Below are positions 1 to 6,044 of a stretch of 9,278 nucleotides of DNA, piece after piece (position 1 is the stretch's first letter; every line of letters begins with the position of its first letter). Under the pieces are notes generated by a model. That model did not search any database and was not told the origin of the DNA. It saw nothing but the letters and a program-made list of their open reading frames with translations. The DNA is taken from assembly GCA_964395765.1 (NCBI GenBank), contig CAYNCU010000172.1:1-9278 (forward strand), in the 5' to 3' direction. Position numbers and translations under genes: made by a program. Source of the stretch: DATDPY01 sp964395765. GTDB lineage: Bacteria > Bacteroidota > Bacteroidia > Cytophagales > Cyclobacteriaceae.

Positions 1-216
1 AAGGGTGTTTCAGGCTCTCTCCCGATGGATTTCTTTATCGACCGGTACACAAAAGCCTATATTGATGAAATGAATGCTTTCATTAAAGCATTAAATAACA
101 ATGAAGAAATTCCGGTCGGTGGTGATGACGGGCTTATGTCGCTTGTGATCGGACTGGCGGCAAAGAAATCGGTAACAGAAAACAGGCTGGTGAAAATTTC
201 GGAAATACATATATAA
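1..216 (+). CDS. Gfo/Idh/MocA-family dehydrogenase, inositol 2-dehydrogenase-like, C-terminal fragment
   Basis: The frame is open from base 1 (KGVSGSLP precedes the first Met at 25) to a TAA at 214-216, so this is the last 71 residues of a gene that begins outside the window. The block FFIDRYTKAYIDEM, then a PVGGDDGL segment and GLAAKKS near the end, is the usual C-terminal helix pattern of NAD(P)-dependent Gfo/Idh/MocA dehydrogenases. It is closest in my memory to IolG, which oxidises myo-inositol to scyllo-inosose in the cytoplasm. The Rossmann domain and the catalytic Lys/Asp/His residues lie off the window, so the substrate cannot be settled; other sugar dehydrogenases of the family share this tail. 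The next gene starts 112 nt downstream on the same strand, and I see no evidence that they share a pathway. Confidence 0.75.
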   Translation, partial: KGVSGSLPMDFFIDRYTKAYIDEMNAFIKALNNNEEIPVGGDDGLMSLVIGLAAKKSVTENRLVKISEIHI

Positions 217-229
217 GTTCGAAGCTCAA

Positions 230-257
230 AGCCAGAAGCCAGAATCCAGAACGCTGA
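230..257. repeat. Decayed tandem heptamer repeat
   Basis: Three adjacent 7-bp units read AGCCAGA, AGCCAGA, ATCCAGA, and a fourth degenerate unit (ACGCTGA) follows. It lies 13 bp after the dehydrogenase stop codon. Similar GCCAGAA-type heptamer runs are, from memory, common between genes in Bacteroidota. A functional role is not shown. Confidence 0.6.
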
Positions 258-261
258 AAGT

Positions 262-298
262 TGGATTATGAAATTTGAATATTGGAATTTGTTATCCA
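262..298. repeat. Imperfect 37-bp inverted repeat
   Basis: Outer arms TGGAT (262-266) and ATCCA (294-298) enclose a second pair, AAATT (271-275) and AATTT (286-290), around an AATATT centre. The two pairs are concentric within half a base. It could fold as a weak, AT-rich hairpin behind the dehydrogenase gene, or be a remnant of an intergenic repeat. It is not a convincing intrinsic terminator because there is no T-run. Confidence 0.45.
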
Positions 299-300
299 TG

Positions 301-314
301 CATAATTAATTATG
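301..314. repeat. Perfect 14-bp palindrome ahead of the GMC gene
   Basis: CATAATTAATTATG equals its own reverse complement and ends 13 nt before the ATG at 328. Its position would suit an operator, but it is almost pure A/T, so chance is a serious alternative. Confidence 0.4.
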
Positions 315-327
315 TAAAATCTTTTTA

Positions 328-1908
328 ATGGGTCGGGGAATTTCATCAGAAAACGATTTCGATTATATAATTGTGGGTTCCGGTTTCGGGGGCTCGGTCT
401 CCGCGTTACGGTTGACAGAAAAAGGGTACAAAGTACTTGTAATCGAGAAAGGGAAGGAATTTAAACCCGGTGATTTCCCGAAGACCAACTGGAATCTTCG
501 AAAATGGTTCTGGCTTCCTTTCTTTCGATTTTATGGGATCTTTAAACTTACCTTTTTCAGGCATATTACCGTCATGAGCGGCGTAGGCGTGGGAGGCGGA
601 TCCCTGGTTTATGCCAATACCCTGCCACGACCCGATCCTGTTTTTTTCAACTCGGGAAACTGGGCTGGAATTGCCGATTGGGAAGAGGAACTAAAACCCT
701 TCTATGAAGAAGCTGAAAGAATGCTGGGAGTAGATACCAATCCACACTTTTTCGATTCCGACATTGCATTAAAAGACCTTTCATTAAAAATGAAAATGAA
801 AGAGGAGGCCTCTCCTACGCGGGTTGCCGTGTTTTTCGGGAAGCCGGACCAGGTCGTTCCCGATCCTTATTTCAACGGGGAAGGTCCGGCACGCTCGGGA
901 TGTAATTTTTGCGGGGGTTGCATGACGGGATGCCGATACGGTGCTAAAAATACCCTCGACAAAAATTACCTTTACCTGGCAAGGAAAAAAGGCGCCGCAA
1001 TACTTCCTGAACACAAGGTAATTAATGTATTACCTTCCGGGAAGTCAGATGGTTCAGACGGCTATCTTGTGACCTGTAAAAAATCGACTTCCCTTCTCCC
1101 GGGACGTAATAAAAATTTTAAATGCAAGGGAGTCATCTTTTCCGGCGGCGTTCTGGGCACGGTCAGGCTTCTGCTGGATCTAAAAAAGAAAAGCCTCCCG
1201 GGTCTGAGTCCCCAGACCGGTAATTTTATACGTACCAACAATGAAAGCCTGATCCTGATCAAAACCCACGATAAGGCGAAAGATCTTTCACGGGGAATCG
1301 CGATCGGTTCAATTGTAAAACCGGATGAAAACAGTCATGTAGAAACCGTGCGTTACGGAAGCGGTTCTGGATTCTGGAAATTAATGGGGGTTCCACTTAC
1401 TTTCGGGAGTAACATAATGACACGAAGCGTTAAATTATTTTTGAAATTAATCACCCACCCGTCAGCATGGTTGAGCATTTACACCGGTAAAGATTTCGCG
1501 AAAGAATCCGTCACTTTGCTATTCATGCAGCACCTCGACAGTTTACTGCGTTTCAAGCGCGGACTATTCACTTTAAAATCATCGGTAACCGACGGTAATG
1601 CCCCTACGGCCTTTATTCCCCTTGCCAAAAGGATAGCCGAAGAAACAGGAAAGATCATCAACGGAAATCCTTTTGTAATGGCAACCGAGGCAGTTACCGG
1701 TATTCCAACCACAGCGCATATCCTGGGGGGTGCCGTCATAGGCCGAAATTCGAATGAAGGTGTAATTGACAGCCATCATCATATTTTTAATTATAAAAAT
1801 CTTTTGGTCTGTGACGGAGCCGCCATTTCCGCTAATCCCGGTGTCAATCCCTCACTTACTATTACGGCCATAACAGAACGGGCGATGAGTTACATTTTAA
1901 AAAAATAA
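328..1908 (+). CDS. GMC-family FAD-dependent oxidoreductase, ChoD (cholesterol oxidase)-like
   Basis: Predicted soluble flavoprotein of 526 residues that oxidises an alcohol or sterol-type substrate using FAD. The dinucleotide motif GSGFGG is at 17-22, with Glu40 at the end of the second strand to bind the ribose. The second FAD motif GVGVGGGSLVYAN is at 85-97. C-terminal His464 in AHILGG and Asn507 in GVNPS match the catalytic His447/Asn485 pair of Streptomyces cholesterol oxidase, as recalled. Many blocks (DFPKTNW, RMLGV, GAKNTL, DGAAISAN) resemble mycobacterial ChoD rather than other GMC enzymes. Cys192, 195, 198 and 202 form a CxxCxxCxxxC cluster. No signal peptide or Tat motif is visible, so it is probably cytoplasmic or membrane-associated. 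The ATG at 328 is the first usable start and has no Shine-Dalgarno site. The natural substrate is unknown; the name should not be read as proof of sterol oxidation. Confidence 0.92.
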   Translation: MGRGISSENDFDYIIVGSGFGGSVSALRLTEKGYKVLVIEKGKEFKPGDFPKTNWNLRKWFWLPFFRFYGIFKLTFFRHITVMSGVGVGGGSLVYANTLPRPDPVFFNSGNWAGIADWEEELKPFYEEAERMLGVDTNPHFFDSDIALKDLSLKMKMKEEASPTRVAVFFGKPDQVVPDPYFNGEGPARSGCNFCGGCMTGCRYGAKNTLDKNYLYLARKKGAAILPEHKVINVLPSGKSDGSDGYLVTCKKSTSLLPGRNKNFKCKGVIFSGGVLGTVRLLLDLKKKSLPGLSPQTGNFIRTNNESLILIKTHDKAKDLSRGIAIGSIVKPDENSHVETVRYGSGSGFWKLMGVPLTFGSNIMTRSVKLFLKLITHPSAWLSIYTGKDFAKESVTLLFMQHLDSLLRFKRGLFTLKSSVTDGNAPTAFIPLAKRIAEETGKIINGNPFVMATEAVTGIPTTAHILGGAVIGRNSNEGVIDSHHHIFNYKNLLVCDGAAISANPGVNPSLTITAITERAMSYILKK

Positions 1909-1922
1909 AAGTCATTTTTTGT

Positions 1923-1968
1923 GTTAAATTTTTGTTAAAATCTTACGTGAATTGTTAAAACTTACATG
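1923..1968. repeat. Helically phased GTTAAA direct repeats upstream of the barrel gene
   Basis: GTTAAA begins at 1923, 1934 and 1954, spaced 11 and 20 bp, about one and two helical turns. The last two lie in longer near-identical copies: TTGTTAAAATCTTACGTG (1932-1949) and TTGTTAAAACTTACATG (1952-1968), differing by one deleted T and one G/A change. They sit about 50-95 bp upstream of the TAnnTTTG box at 2017. This arrangement is what a multi-site activator would need, but AT-rich chance duplication cannot be excluded. Confidence 0.45.
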
Positions 1969-2016
1969 GGTAATATAATATCTTCCTAAGGTCCCCATCG
2001 CGTCGGATAAAATGAA

Positions 2017-2024
2017 TATGTTTG
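2017..2024 (+). promoter_or_regulatory. Bacteroidota-type -7 promoter box
   Basis: TATGTTTG is a perfect match to the TAnnTTTG box used by the Bacteroidota primary sigma factor. Transcription would start near 2030, leaving a leader of roughly 15 nt before the ATG at 2047. No TTTG -33 element is found about 20 bp upstream, which fits a promoter that depends on an activator. Confidence 0.55.
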
Positions 2025-2046
2025 CCAAAAATAAAATTTTGTTATT

Positions 2047-2508
2047 ATGAAAAAAGCAATAATATTCATCTTCTCTATTCTAATATTTACAGTAACCTCA
2101 AACCGTGTTTTTGCTCAGGCCAAAGGATTCGGTCTCGGCATTGTTCTTGGCGCTCCGACCGGGATCAGTATGAAAAGCTGGGTATCACATACCGGTGCGG
2201 TAGACGGTGCCGTGGGTTGGGGTTTTGAAAATGGCGGATATATTCATTTACACGCCGACTATCTTGTCCATAATTTTAAAATCGTAGATGTAAACCAGGG
2301 TCAGTTGCCATTATATTTTGGAATCGGCGCCAAGCTGGTTTTTGCCAATGAGCCGCAATTCGGGGCCAGGATCCCCCTCGGTATCAACTATATTTTCGGG
2401 GATGCACCCCTTGATATATTTGCTGAAATTGTCCCTGAACTTGATCTTATCCCCGATACAAAATTCGACCTGGAGGGCGGGATCGGTATCCGCTACTGGT
2501 TCAGGTAA
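2047..2508 (+). CDS. Small exported outer-membrane beta-barrel protein (DUF3996-like)
   Basis: A 153-residue protein with a clear Sec signal peptide: MKK, a hydrophobic core over residues 5-17, and a probable cut near residues 22-24 (VFAQ). The mature part of about 130 residues alternates polar and hydrophobic residues in Gly-rich strands, such as GFGLGIVLGAPTGISM, YFGIGAKL and GARIPLGINYIF. It ends in GGIGIRYWFR; an aromatic near the C-terminus of the last strand is typical of barrel assembly signals. The conserved-looking segments PLDIFAE and LDLIP recall small barrels annotated as DUF3996/BAPKO_0422-like, which I offer with moderate confidence. No enzymatic motif is present and function is unknown. 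It has its own -7 box and is followed by a large inverted repeat, so it is probably transcribed alone. The ATG is supported by the signal peptide, not by a ribosome binding site. Confidence 0.8.
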   Translation: MKKAIIFIFSILIFTVTSNRVFAQAKGFGLGIVLGAPTGISMKSWVSHTGAVDGAVGWGFENGGYIHLHADYLVHNFKIVDVNQGQLPLYFGIGAKLVFANEPQFGARIPLGINYIFGDAPLDIFAEIVPELDLIPDTKFDLEGGIGIRYWFR

Positions 2509-2521
2509 CCTGCTGATCCAC

Positions 2522-2615
2522 TCATCCAGGATACATATAACAGTAAATCAATGCCTTGGAATCCAAGGCTCAATAAATATTATTTTCTTTATTACTGCCA
2601 ATGTATCCCGGGTGA
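2522..2615. repeat. 94-nt nested inverted repeat / predicted structured RNA or mini-element
   Basis: The outer arms TCATCCAGGATACAT (2522-2536) and ATGTATCCCGGGTGA (2601-2615) pair at 14 of 15 positions, counting one T-G wobble, with a single A-C mismatch. After a small internal loop, CAGTAA (2541-2546) pairs with TTACTG (2592-2597). Inside lies the perfect palindrome 2553-2569. It starts 13 nt after the barrel gene stop. It could be a 3'-UTR hairpin that ends or protects the transcript, a small RNA, or a palindromic mini-element. I see no target duplication at its edges. A T-poor tail (ATATTTT) follows, so it is not a classic terminator. Confidence 0.65.
2553..2569. repeat. Perfect 17-bp palindrome inside the larger inverted repeat
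   Basis: GCCTTGGA and TCCAAGGC flank a single central A. As RNA it gives a 7-bp GC-containing stem with an AAT loop, the apical hairpin of the 94-nt structure. As DNA it would suit a dimeric protein. Confidence 0.65.
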
Positions 2616-2694
2616 TATTTTAACATTTACGATGAAAGTGAAATAACTATCCTTATTAAGATTTTTAAAGATTATTATTATATTCACTATAGAA

Positions 2695-2726
2695 TTTGAC
2701 ACAGCGTAGTATAACTTATACATTTC
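2695..2726 (+). promoter_or_regulatory. Weak candidate promoter for the histidine kinase gene
   Basis: TTTG (2695-2698) is followed after 20 bp by TACATTTC (2719-2726), which matches the Bacteroidota -7 box TAnnTTTG except for the last base. This spacing suits a -33/-7 pair. The leader would be about 90 nt. In such AT-rich DNA the match may be accidental. Confidence 0.3.
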
Positions 2727-2823
2727 ATTTTATAAATCCGGTGAAATCCATTTCAGGTAACGAATTCTTAAATCTTCTACTTTTATTTTTTAAAATTTTC
2801 AGCTAGGTAAAATACCTGCCTTT

Positions 2824-4572
2824 ATGTATGTTTTCAGATTCATATTAGTATTTACCACTTTCGTCTTCATTTTTCTTTCTATCTATTCCTTCAGCTACAG
2901 GAAAGCCAGGGGCGCCCTCATGTTCAGTGCACTAATGCTTGCAGGAGCATTCTATTCTTTCGGATATACATTTGAACTTGCTTCCGTCACCATTGATCAG
3001 TTAAAATTCTGGCTTCGGGTTGAATATATTGGTATTCCTGCAATTCCAACTTTATGGTTGATTTTTGCCATTCAGTTCACCGGCAATAAAAAATGGCTTT
3101 CTCCTCCCTTCGTTGTATTATTGGCGGGAATCTCTTTCGCCACCTTTATCATTCATTATACCAACGACCTGCATCATTGGTATTACGCAGGAATTTCCAT
3201 TGATAAATCGGGGCCGTTCCCGGTGGCTATGTTGACCAAAGGCCCATGGTATTGGGTTCATATTGCCTACAGCAACCTTGCTATCCTGGTCGGGAATCTG
3301 CTTTTTATAGATATGTACCTTAATTCGACCCTGTTATATAAAAAACAAGCCATGGTCATGCTCATCGGTTCCCTTGGGCCATGGCTGGGTCATTTGATCT
3401 ATGTATTCGGATTAAGCCCTTATTCGCTGGATACAAGTCCAATGGTTATGGTGCTTGCCGGAATTATTTATTCATGGGGTATGTTTCATTACCACATCCT
3501 CGACCTTGTACCGATTGCTGCGGAAAGCGTTTTTCAAAGCCTGGCAGAAGGAGTAATCATTATCGATCGGAAAAAACGAGTTATTAATTATAATCCTTCC
3601 ATTCAAAAGATCAGTCATCAACTGAACCCGGAATCCATCGGCAAAAATATAACCCGGGATTTCAACGAGCTTTCAAGGAAGTTGAAACCATTGATTTCAG
3701 GTAAATCCGATTTTACCATATTGACTTTTACATTTGAAAACGAGATCCATACCTTCCAGGTGAATGTTTCCCCGGTGCTCGACAAAAGAAAAAGATCAAA
3801 CGGTTGGATTATGATCTTCAACGATGTAACCCAAATGCAAAAAATTGAAGAGGCGCTTCATGAAAGTGAAAAAAGATATGAATCCCTGAATGCCACCAAG
3901 GATAAATTTTTCAAGATCATATCGCATGACCTGAAAAATCCATTTCACCAGCTCCTTGGTTTAACGGATGTGCTGACAAAAGACCTTCCGAATGTCAGTA
4001 AGGAAGAATTAATGAGAATCATTGAGATGATCCATAATTCCGCCGAAACCGGAAATAAACTCCTTGAAAACCTGCTGATCTGGTCGAATGCCCAAACCGA
4101 TAAAATTGAATTTAATCCCGTTCCATTCCTGTTGAAAGAGATGATCGACCAGGTTCTTCAAATTACCCGGGGTATGGCCGATCAAAAAAATATCCAACTG
4201 GAGTCTTCGGTCATGAACGGAATCATGATCTTCGCCGACAGGAACATGCTTGAACTGATCCTCAGAAACCTGGTTACCAATGCTCTGAAATTTACCTACA
4301 GGAACGGAACAGTCATCATCAGCGCGAAAAAGGGAAATGAAAATATAATTATTTCGGTTAAGGATAATGGAACGGGAATTCCTAAGGATAAACTGGATAA
4401 CCTGTTTAAAATTGAAAAAATTTACAGTACGGCAGGGACAGAAAAAGAAAAAGGAACAGGACTAGGCTTAATGCTATGCAAGGAATTTGTTGAAAAAAAT
4501 AACGGCAAAATCTGGGTTGCTAGTGAAGAAGGGAAAGGAAGTGAATTTTTTATCAGTTTACCGGTTGGTTAA
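2824..4572 (+). CDS. 7TM-PAS sensor histidine kinase without receiver domain
   Basis: A 582-residue inner-membrane sensor kinase. Residues 1 to about 225 form seven hydrophobic segments; the stretch FWLRVEYIGIPAIPTLWLIFAIQFTG (in part, 62-87) resembles the histidine kinase N-terminal 7TM domain. A PAS-like domain follows at about 236-340, then a short helical linker. In the dimerisation domain, His368 (SHDLKNPF) is the expected phosphorylated residue. The ATPase domain shows the N box with Asn486, the G1 box DNGTGIP (514-520) and the G2 box GTGLGL (544-549), so the kinase looks intact. The 7TM part probably senses a ligand in or at the membrane. No response regulator gene is adjacent, so its partner must lie elsewhere. 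There is no clear ribosome binding site at the ATG. The stop codon lies inside a tandem octamer repeat. Confidence 0.93.
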   Translation: MYVFRFILVFTTFVFIFLSIYSFSYRKARGALMFSALMLAGAFYSFGYTFELASVTIDQLKFWLRVEYIGIPAIPTLWLIFAIQFTGNKKWLSPPFVVLLAGISFATFIIHYTNDLHHWYYAGISIDKSGPFPVAMLTKGPWYWVHIAYSNLAILVGNLLFIDMYLNSTLLYKKQAMVMLIGSLGPWLGHLIYVFGLSPYSLDTSPMVMVLAGIIYSWGMFHYHILDLVPIAAESVFQSLAEGVIIIDRKKRVINYNPSIQKISHQLNPESIGKNITRDFNELSRKLKPLISGKSDFTILTFTFENEIHTFQVNVSPVLDKRKRSNGWIMIFNDVTQMQKIEEALHESEKRYESLNATKDKFFKIISHDLKNPFHQLLGLTDVLTKDLPNVSKEELMRIIEMIHNSAETGNKLLENLLIWSNAQTDKIEFNPVPFLLKEMIDQVLQITRGMADQKNIQLESSVMNGIMIFADRNMLELILRNLVTNALKFTYRNGTVIISAKKGNENIIISVKDNGTGIPKDKLDNLFKIEKIYSTAGTEKEKGTGLGLMLCKEFVEKNNGKIWVASEEGKGSEFFISLPVG

Positions 4573-4590
4573 TTGGTTAATTGGTTAATT
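4567..4590. repeat. Tandem 8-bp repeat over the kinase stop codon
   Basis: Three exact copies of GGTTAATT run from 4567 to 4590, preceded by a partial GGTT and followed by GGG. The kinase TAA (4570-4572) is part of the first copy. Copy-number change would not alter the protein, because the stop lies in the first unit. Such GGTTAATT runs are, from memory, frequent between Bacteroidota genes. Confidence 0.8.
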
Positions 4591-4673
4591 GGGACCCTGA
4601 CTGAAAAACAGGTAACAGGCAGCCGGAATTATTCGTTAATCGAAAAATCTTTTTAGAATTTTATCCTGTTCTG

Positions 4674-4693
4674 AAAAATTCCGGGAATTTTTT
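4674..4693 (+). terminator. Terminator-like perfect palindrome with flanking A and T runs
   Basis: AAAAATTCC (4674-4682), a central G, and GGAATTTTT (4684-4692) form a perfect inverted repeat; the T-run extends to 4693. As RNA it is an 8-bp stem with a CGG loop, ending in six T. The A-run on the other side would let it act in both directions. The stem has few G/C pairs, so efficiency is doubtful. It lies between the kinase and the transporter. Confidence 0.45.
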
Positions 4694-4731
4694 GGTATTA
4701 ACGGCGGAAGATGGTAAATCGAAAAAATTTT

Positions 4732-4736
4732 AAGGA
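4732..4736 (+). promoter_or_regulatory. Shine-Dalgarno-like site of the transporter gene
   Basis: AAGGA lies 5 nt before the ATG at 4742. It is the only well-placed ribosome binding site in the window and supports that start. Confidence 0.5.
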
Positions 4737-4741
4737 ATATT

Positions 4742-6025
4742 ATGGAATCACGATCTTCATTTCCCAGGGTATTCTGGATTTCGAACAGCCTGGAGATCCT
4801 GGAACGTTTTGCTTACTACGGTATATTTTTCAGTTTCGGCATTTACCTTGAGCACCTGGGATTCTCACGCGGCGACCTGGGAATTATCCAGAGTATTTTT
4901 TTATCGTTGTCCTATCTTACACCGTTATTTTCCGGGACACTGGCGGATAAAATCGGATTTAAAAAAGTATTCCTTATCTCTTATGCGGCCTATCTTCCCA
5001 CCATCCTGTTACTGATTTTTACCCGGTCTTTTTCGGGAATTGCATTAACCATGCTGAGTATTGGTTTTGCCGCTGGTATTTTCAAACCACTGGTTTCGGC
5101 CACGATCCGTGCGGTAACCGATTCCACGAATAAGACCCTGGGGTACGGGATATTTTATGCCATGGTGAATGTCGGAGGTACCATCGGCCCTATCGTTGCA
5201 GGGAACCTGCGAACCATTTCATGGAATTATGCCTTTTATACCGAAGCGGCCGCTATCGGCGTCATGTTCCTGATCACATTGTTTTTCTATAAAGAGCCTC
5301 CCCGTGAAATAGACGGTACATCACTGAAGCAAAAAATCAAAGATATCGTCACTGCCTTATCCGACAAAAAGTTCCTTATTTTCCTCATTATTCTCGGCTT
5401 GTTTTTCTGGTTGCCATTCTGGGCCTATTTTAATATTCTCCCCGTTTATATTGAACATAATATTCCTACCGATATTCTTTACCAGAACGTAAGCAGTGTC
5501 CTTCCCCACTGGTTTGTCGGAATTATTTCCGGCGAGGTAAACGGGAAAATGAGGATACTCGGTGATACCATTTCCCAGGATGGCTATGTGATCATCATTT
5601 TCCAGGTCATGATATCAAGAATATTTGAAAAACGCCCGGCCATTCGGTCATTTAACCTTGGATTGTCAATTCTAGGTATTGGTTTTATCATTCTGGGGAT
5701 CTCAAGAATAACTTTTCCGGCCCTGATCTTCCTGGGAGTTTTCTTTTTCGCTTTCGGAGAAATGATATGTTCACCCAGGATCCAGGAATATATCATGTGG
5801 ATTGCCCCCAAAGAAAAAGCCGGTTTGTATATGGGCACGAATTTCCTGGCCACCTTTATCGGGGCTGCCCTGAGCGGAATGTACACCGCTTTGTTAGGAC
5901 ACTTTGAAAGCCTTGGGCACCCGGAATATGTAATGTTTACGGCCGCCGGCCATATGTTACTGGGAATACTTGCCATAACAATTTTTATAAAAACGCAGGG
6001 AGGATTTAAAGAATTGACGGAATAA
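4742..6025 (+). CDS. Major facilitator transporter, POT/PTR (proton-oligopeptide)-like
   Basis: A 427-residue polytopic inner-membrane protein. The first helix carries E18-x-x-E21-R22-F-x-Y-Y-G27, the ExxERFxYYG signature of proton-coupled oligopeptide transporters. GTLADKIGFKK between helices 2 and 3 is the general MFS motif A. AAGIFKPLVSA places Lys115 where POT proteins have their conserved TM4 lysine, and IFYAMVNVGGTIGP follows as in that family. These residues link proton flow to substrate uptake in known members. A stretch of about 60 residues (roughly 240-300, with PVYIEHNIP and ISGEVNGKMRILGD) is less hydrophobic than the rest and may be a loop. At 427 residues it is shorter than the usual 450-550 of bacterial POT proteins. 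Whether it carries peptides is inference. It converges with the minus-strand gene, 19 nt from stop to stop. Confidence 0.88.
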   Translation: MESRSSFPRVFWISNSLEILERFAYYGIFFSFGIYLEHLGFSRGDLGIIQSIFLSLSYLTPLFSGTLADKIGFKKVFLISYAAYLPTILLLIFTRSFSGIALTMLSIGFAAGIFKPLVSATIRAVTDSTNKTLGYGIFYAMVNVGGTIGPIVAGNLRTISWNYAFYTEAAAIGVMFLITLFFYKEPPREIDGTSLKQKIKDIVTALSDKKFLIFLIILGLFFWLPFWAYFNILPVYIEHNIPTDILYQNVSSVLPHWFVGIISGEVNGKMRILGDTISQDGYVIIIFQVMISRIFEKRPAIRSFNLGLSILGIGFIILGISRITFPALIFLGVFFFAFGEMICSPRIQEYIMWIAPKEKAGLYMGTNFLATFIGAALSGMYTALLGHFESLGHPEYVMFTAAGHMLLGILAITIFIKTQGGFKELTE

Positions 6026-6044
6026 TTATCAGGGAAATAAAATA

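Larger units (their letters stand above)
2509..2823. other. 315-bp non-coding region between barrel gene and kinase gene
   Basis: No credible gene is present. The first third is filled by the nested inverted repeat at 2522-2615. The rest is very AT-rich and holds a weak candidate promoter (2695-2726). A small hairpin with arms AGGTA (2805-2809) and TACCT (2813-2817) ends 6 nt before the kinase ATG; it could lower access to the start, but a 5-bp stem is weak evidence. Confidence 0.6.

Noticed and set aside
1900..1920. A-run and T-run at the GMC gene end as an intrinsic terminator
   Set aside because: The stem would consist of A-T pairs only (7 bp), which is too unstable to call.
1923..1940. 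Resemblance of GTTAAATTTTTGTTAAA to part of the f1 phage origin found in cloning vectors
   Set aside because: The match stops after about 17 low-complexity bases and the origin hairpins are absent, so it is neither vector nor phage DNA.
2318..2623. Overlapping 101-codon open frame extending from the barrel gene into the spacer
   Set aside because: Composition is that of a shifted frame, it lacks domain signals, and it runs through the inverted repeat; the 2047-2508 frame has signal peptide and barrel strands.
2601..2823. Riboswitch in the kinase leader
   Set aside because: Beyond a 5-bp hairpin at 2805-2817 I find no conserved aptamer core of a known riboswitch class.
5584..5976. 130-codon minus-strand open frame inside the transporter gene
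   Set aside because: It is antisense to membrane helices of a well-supported MFS protein and has no recognisable start signal or domain.
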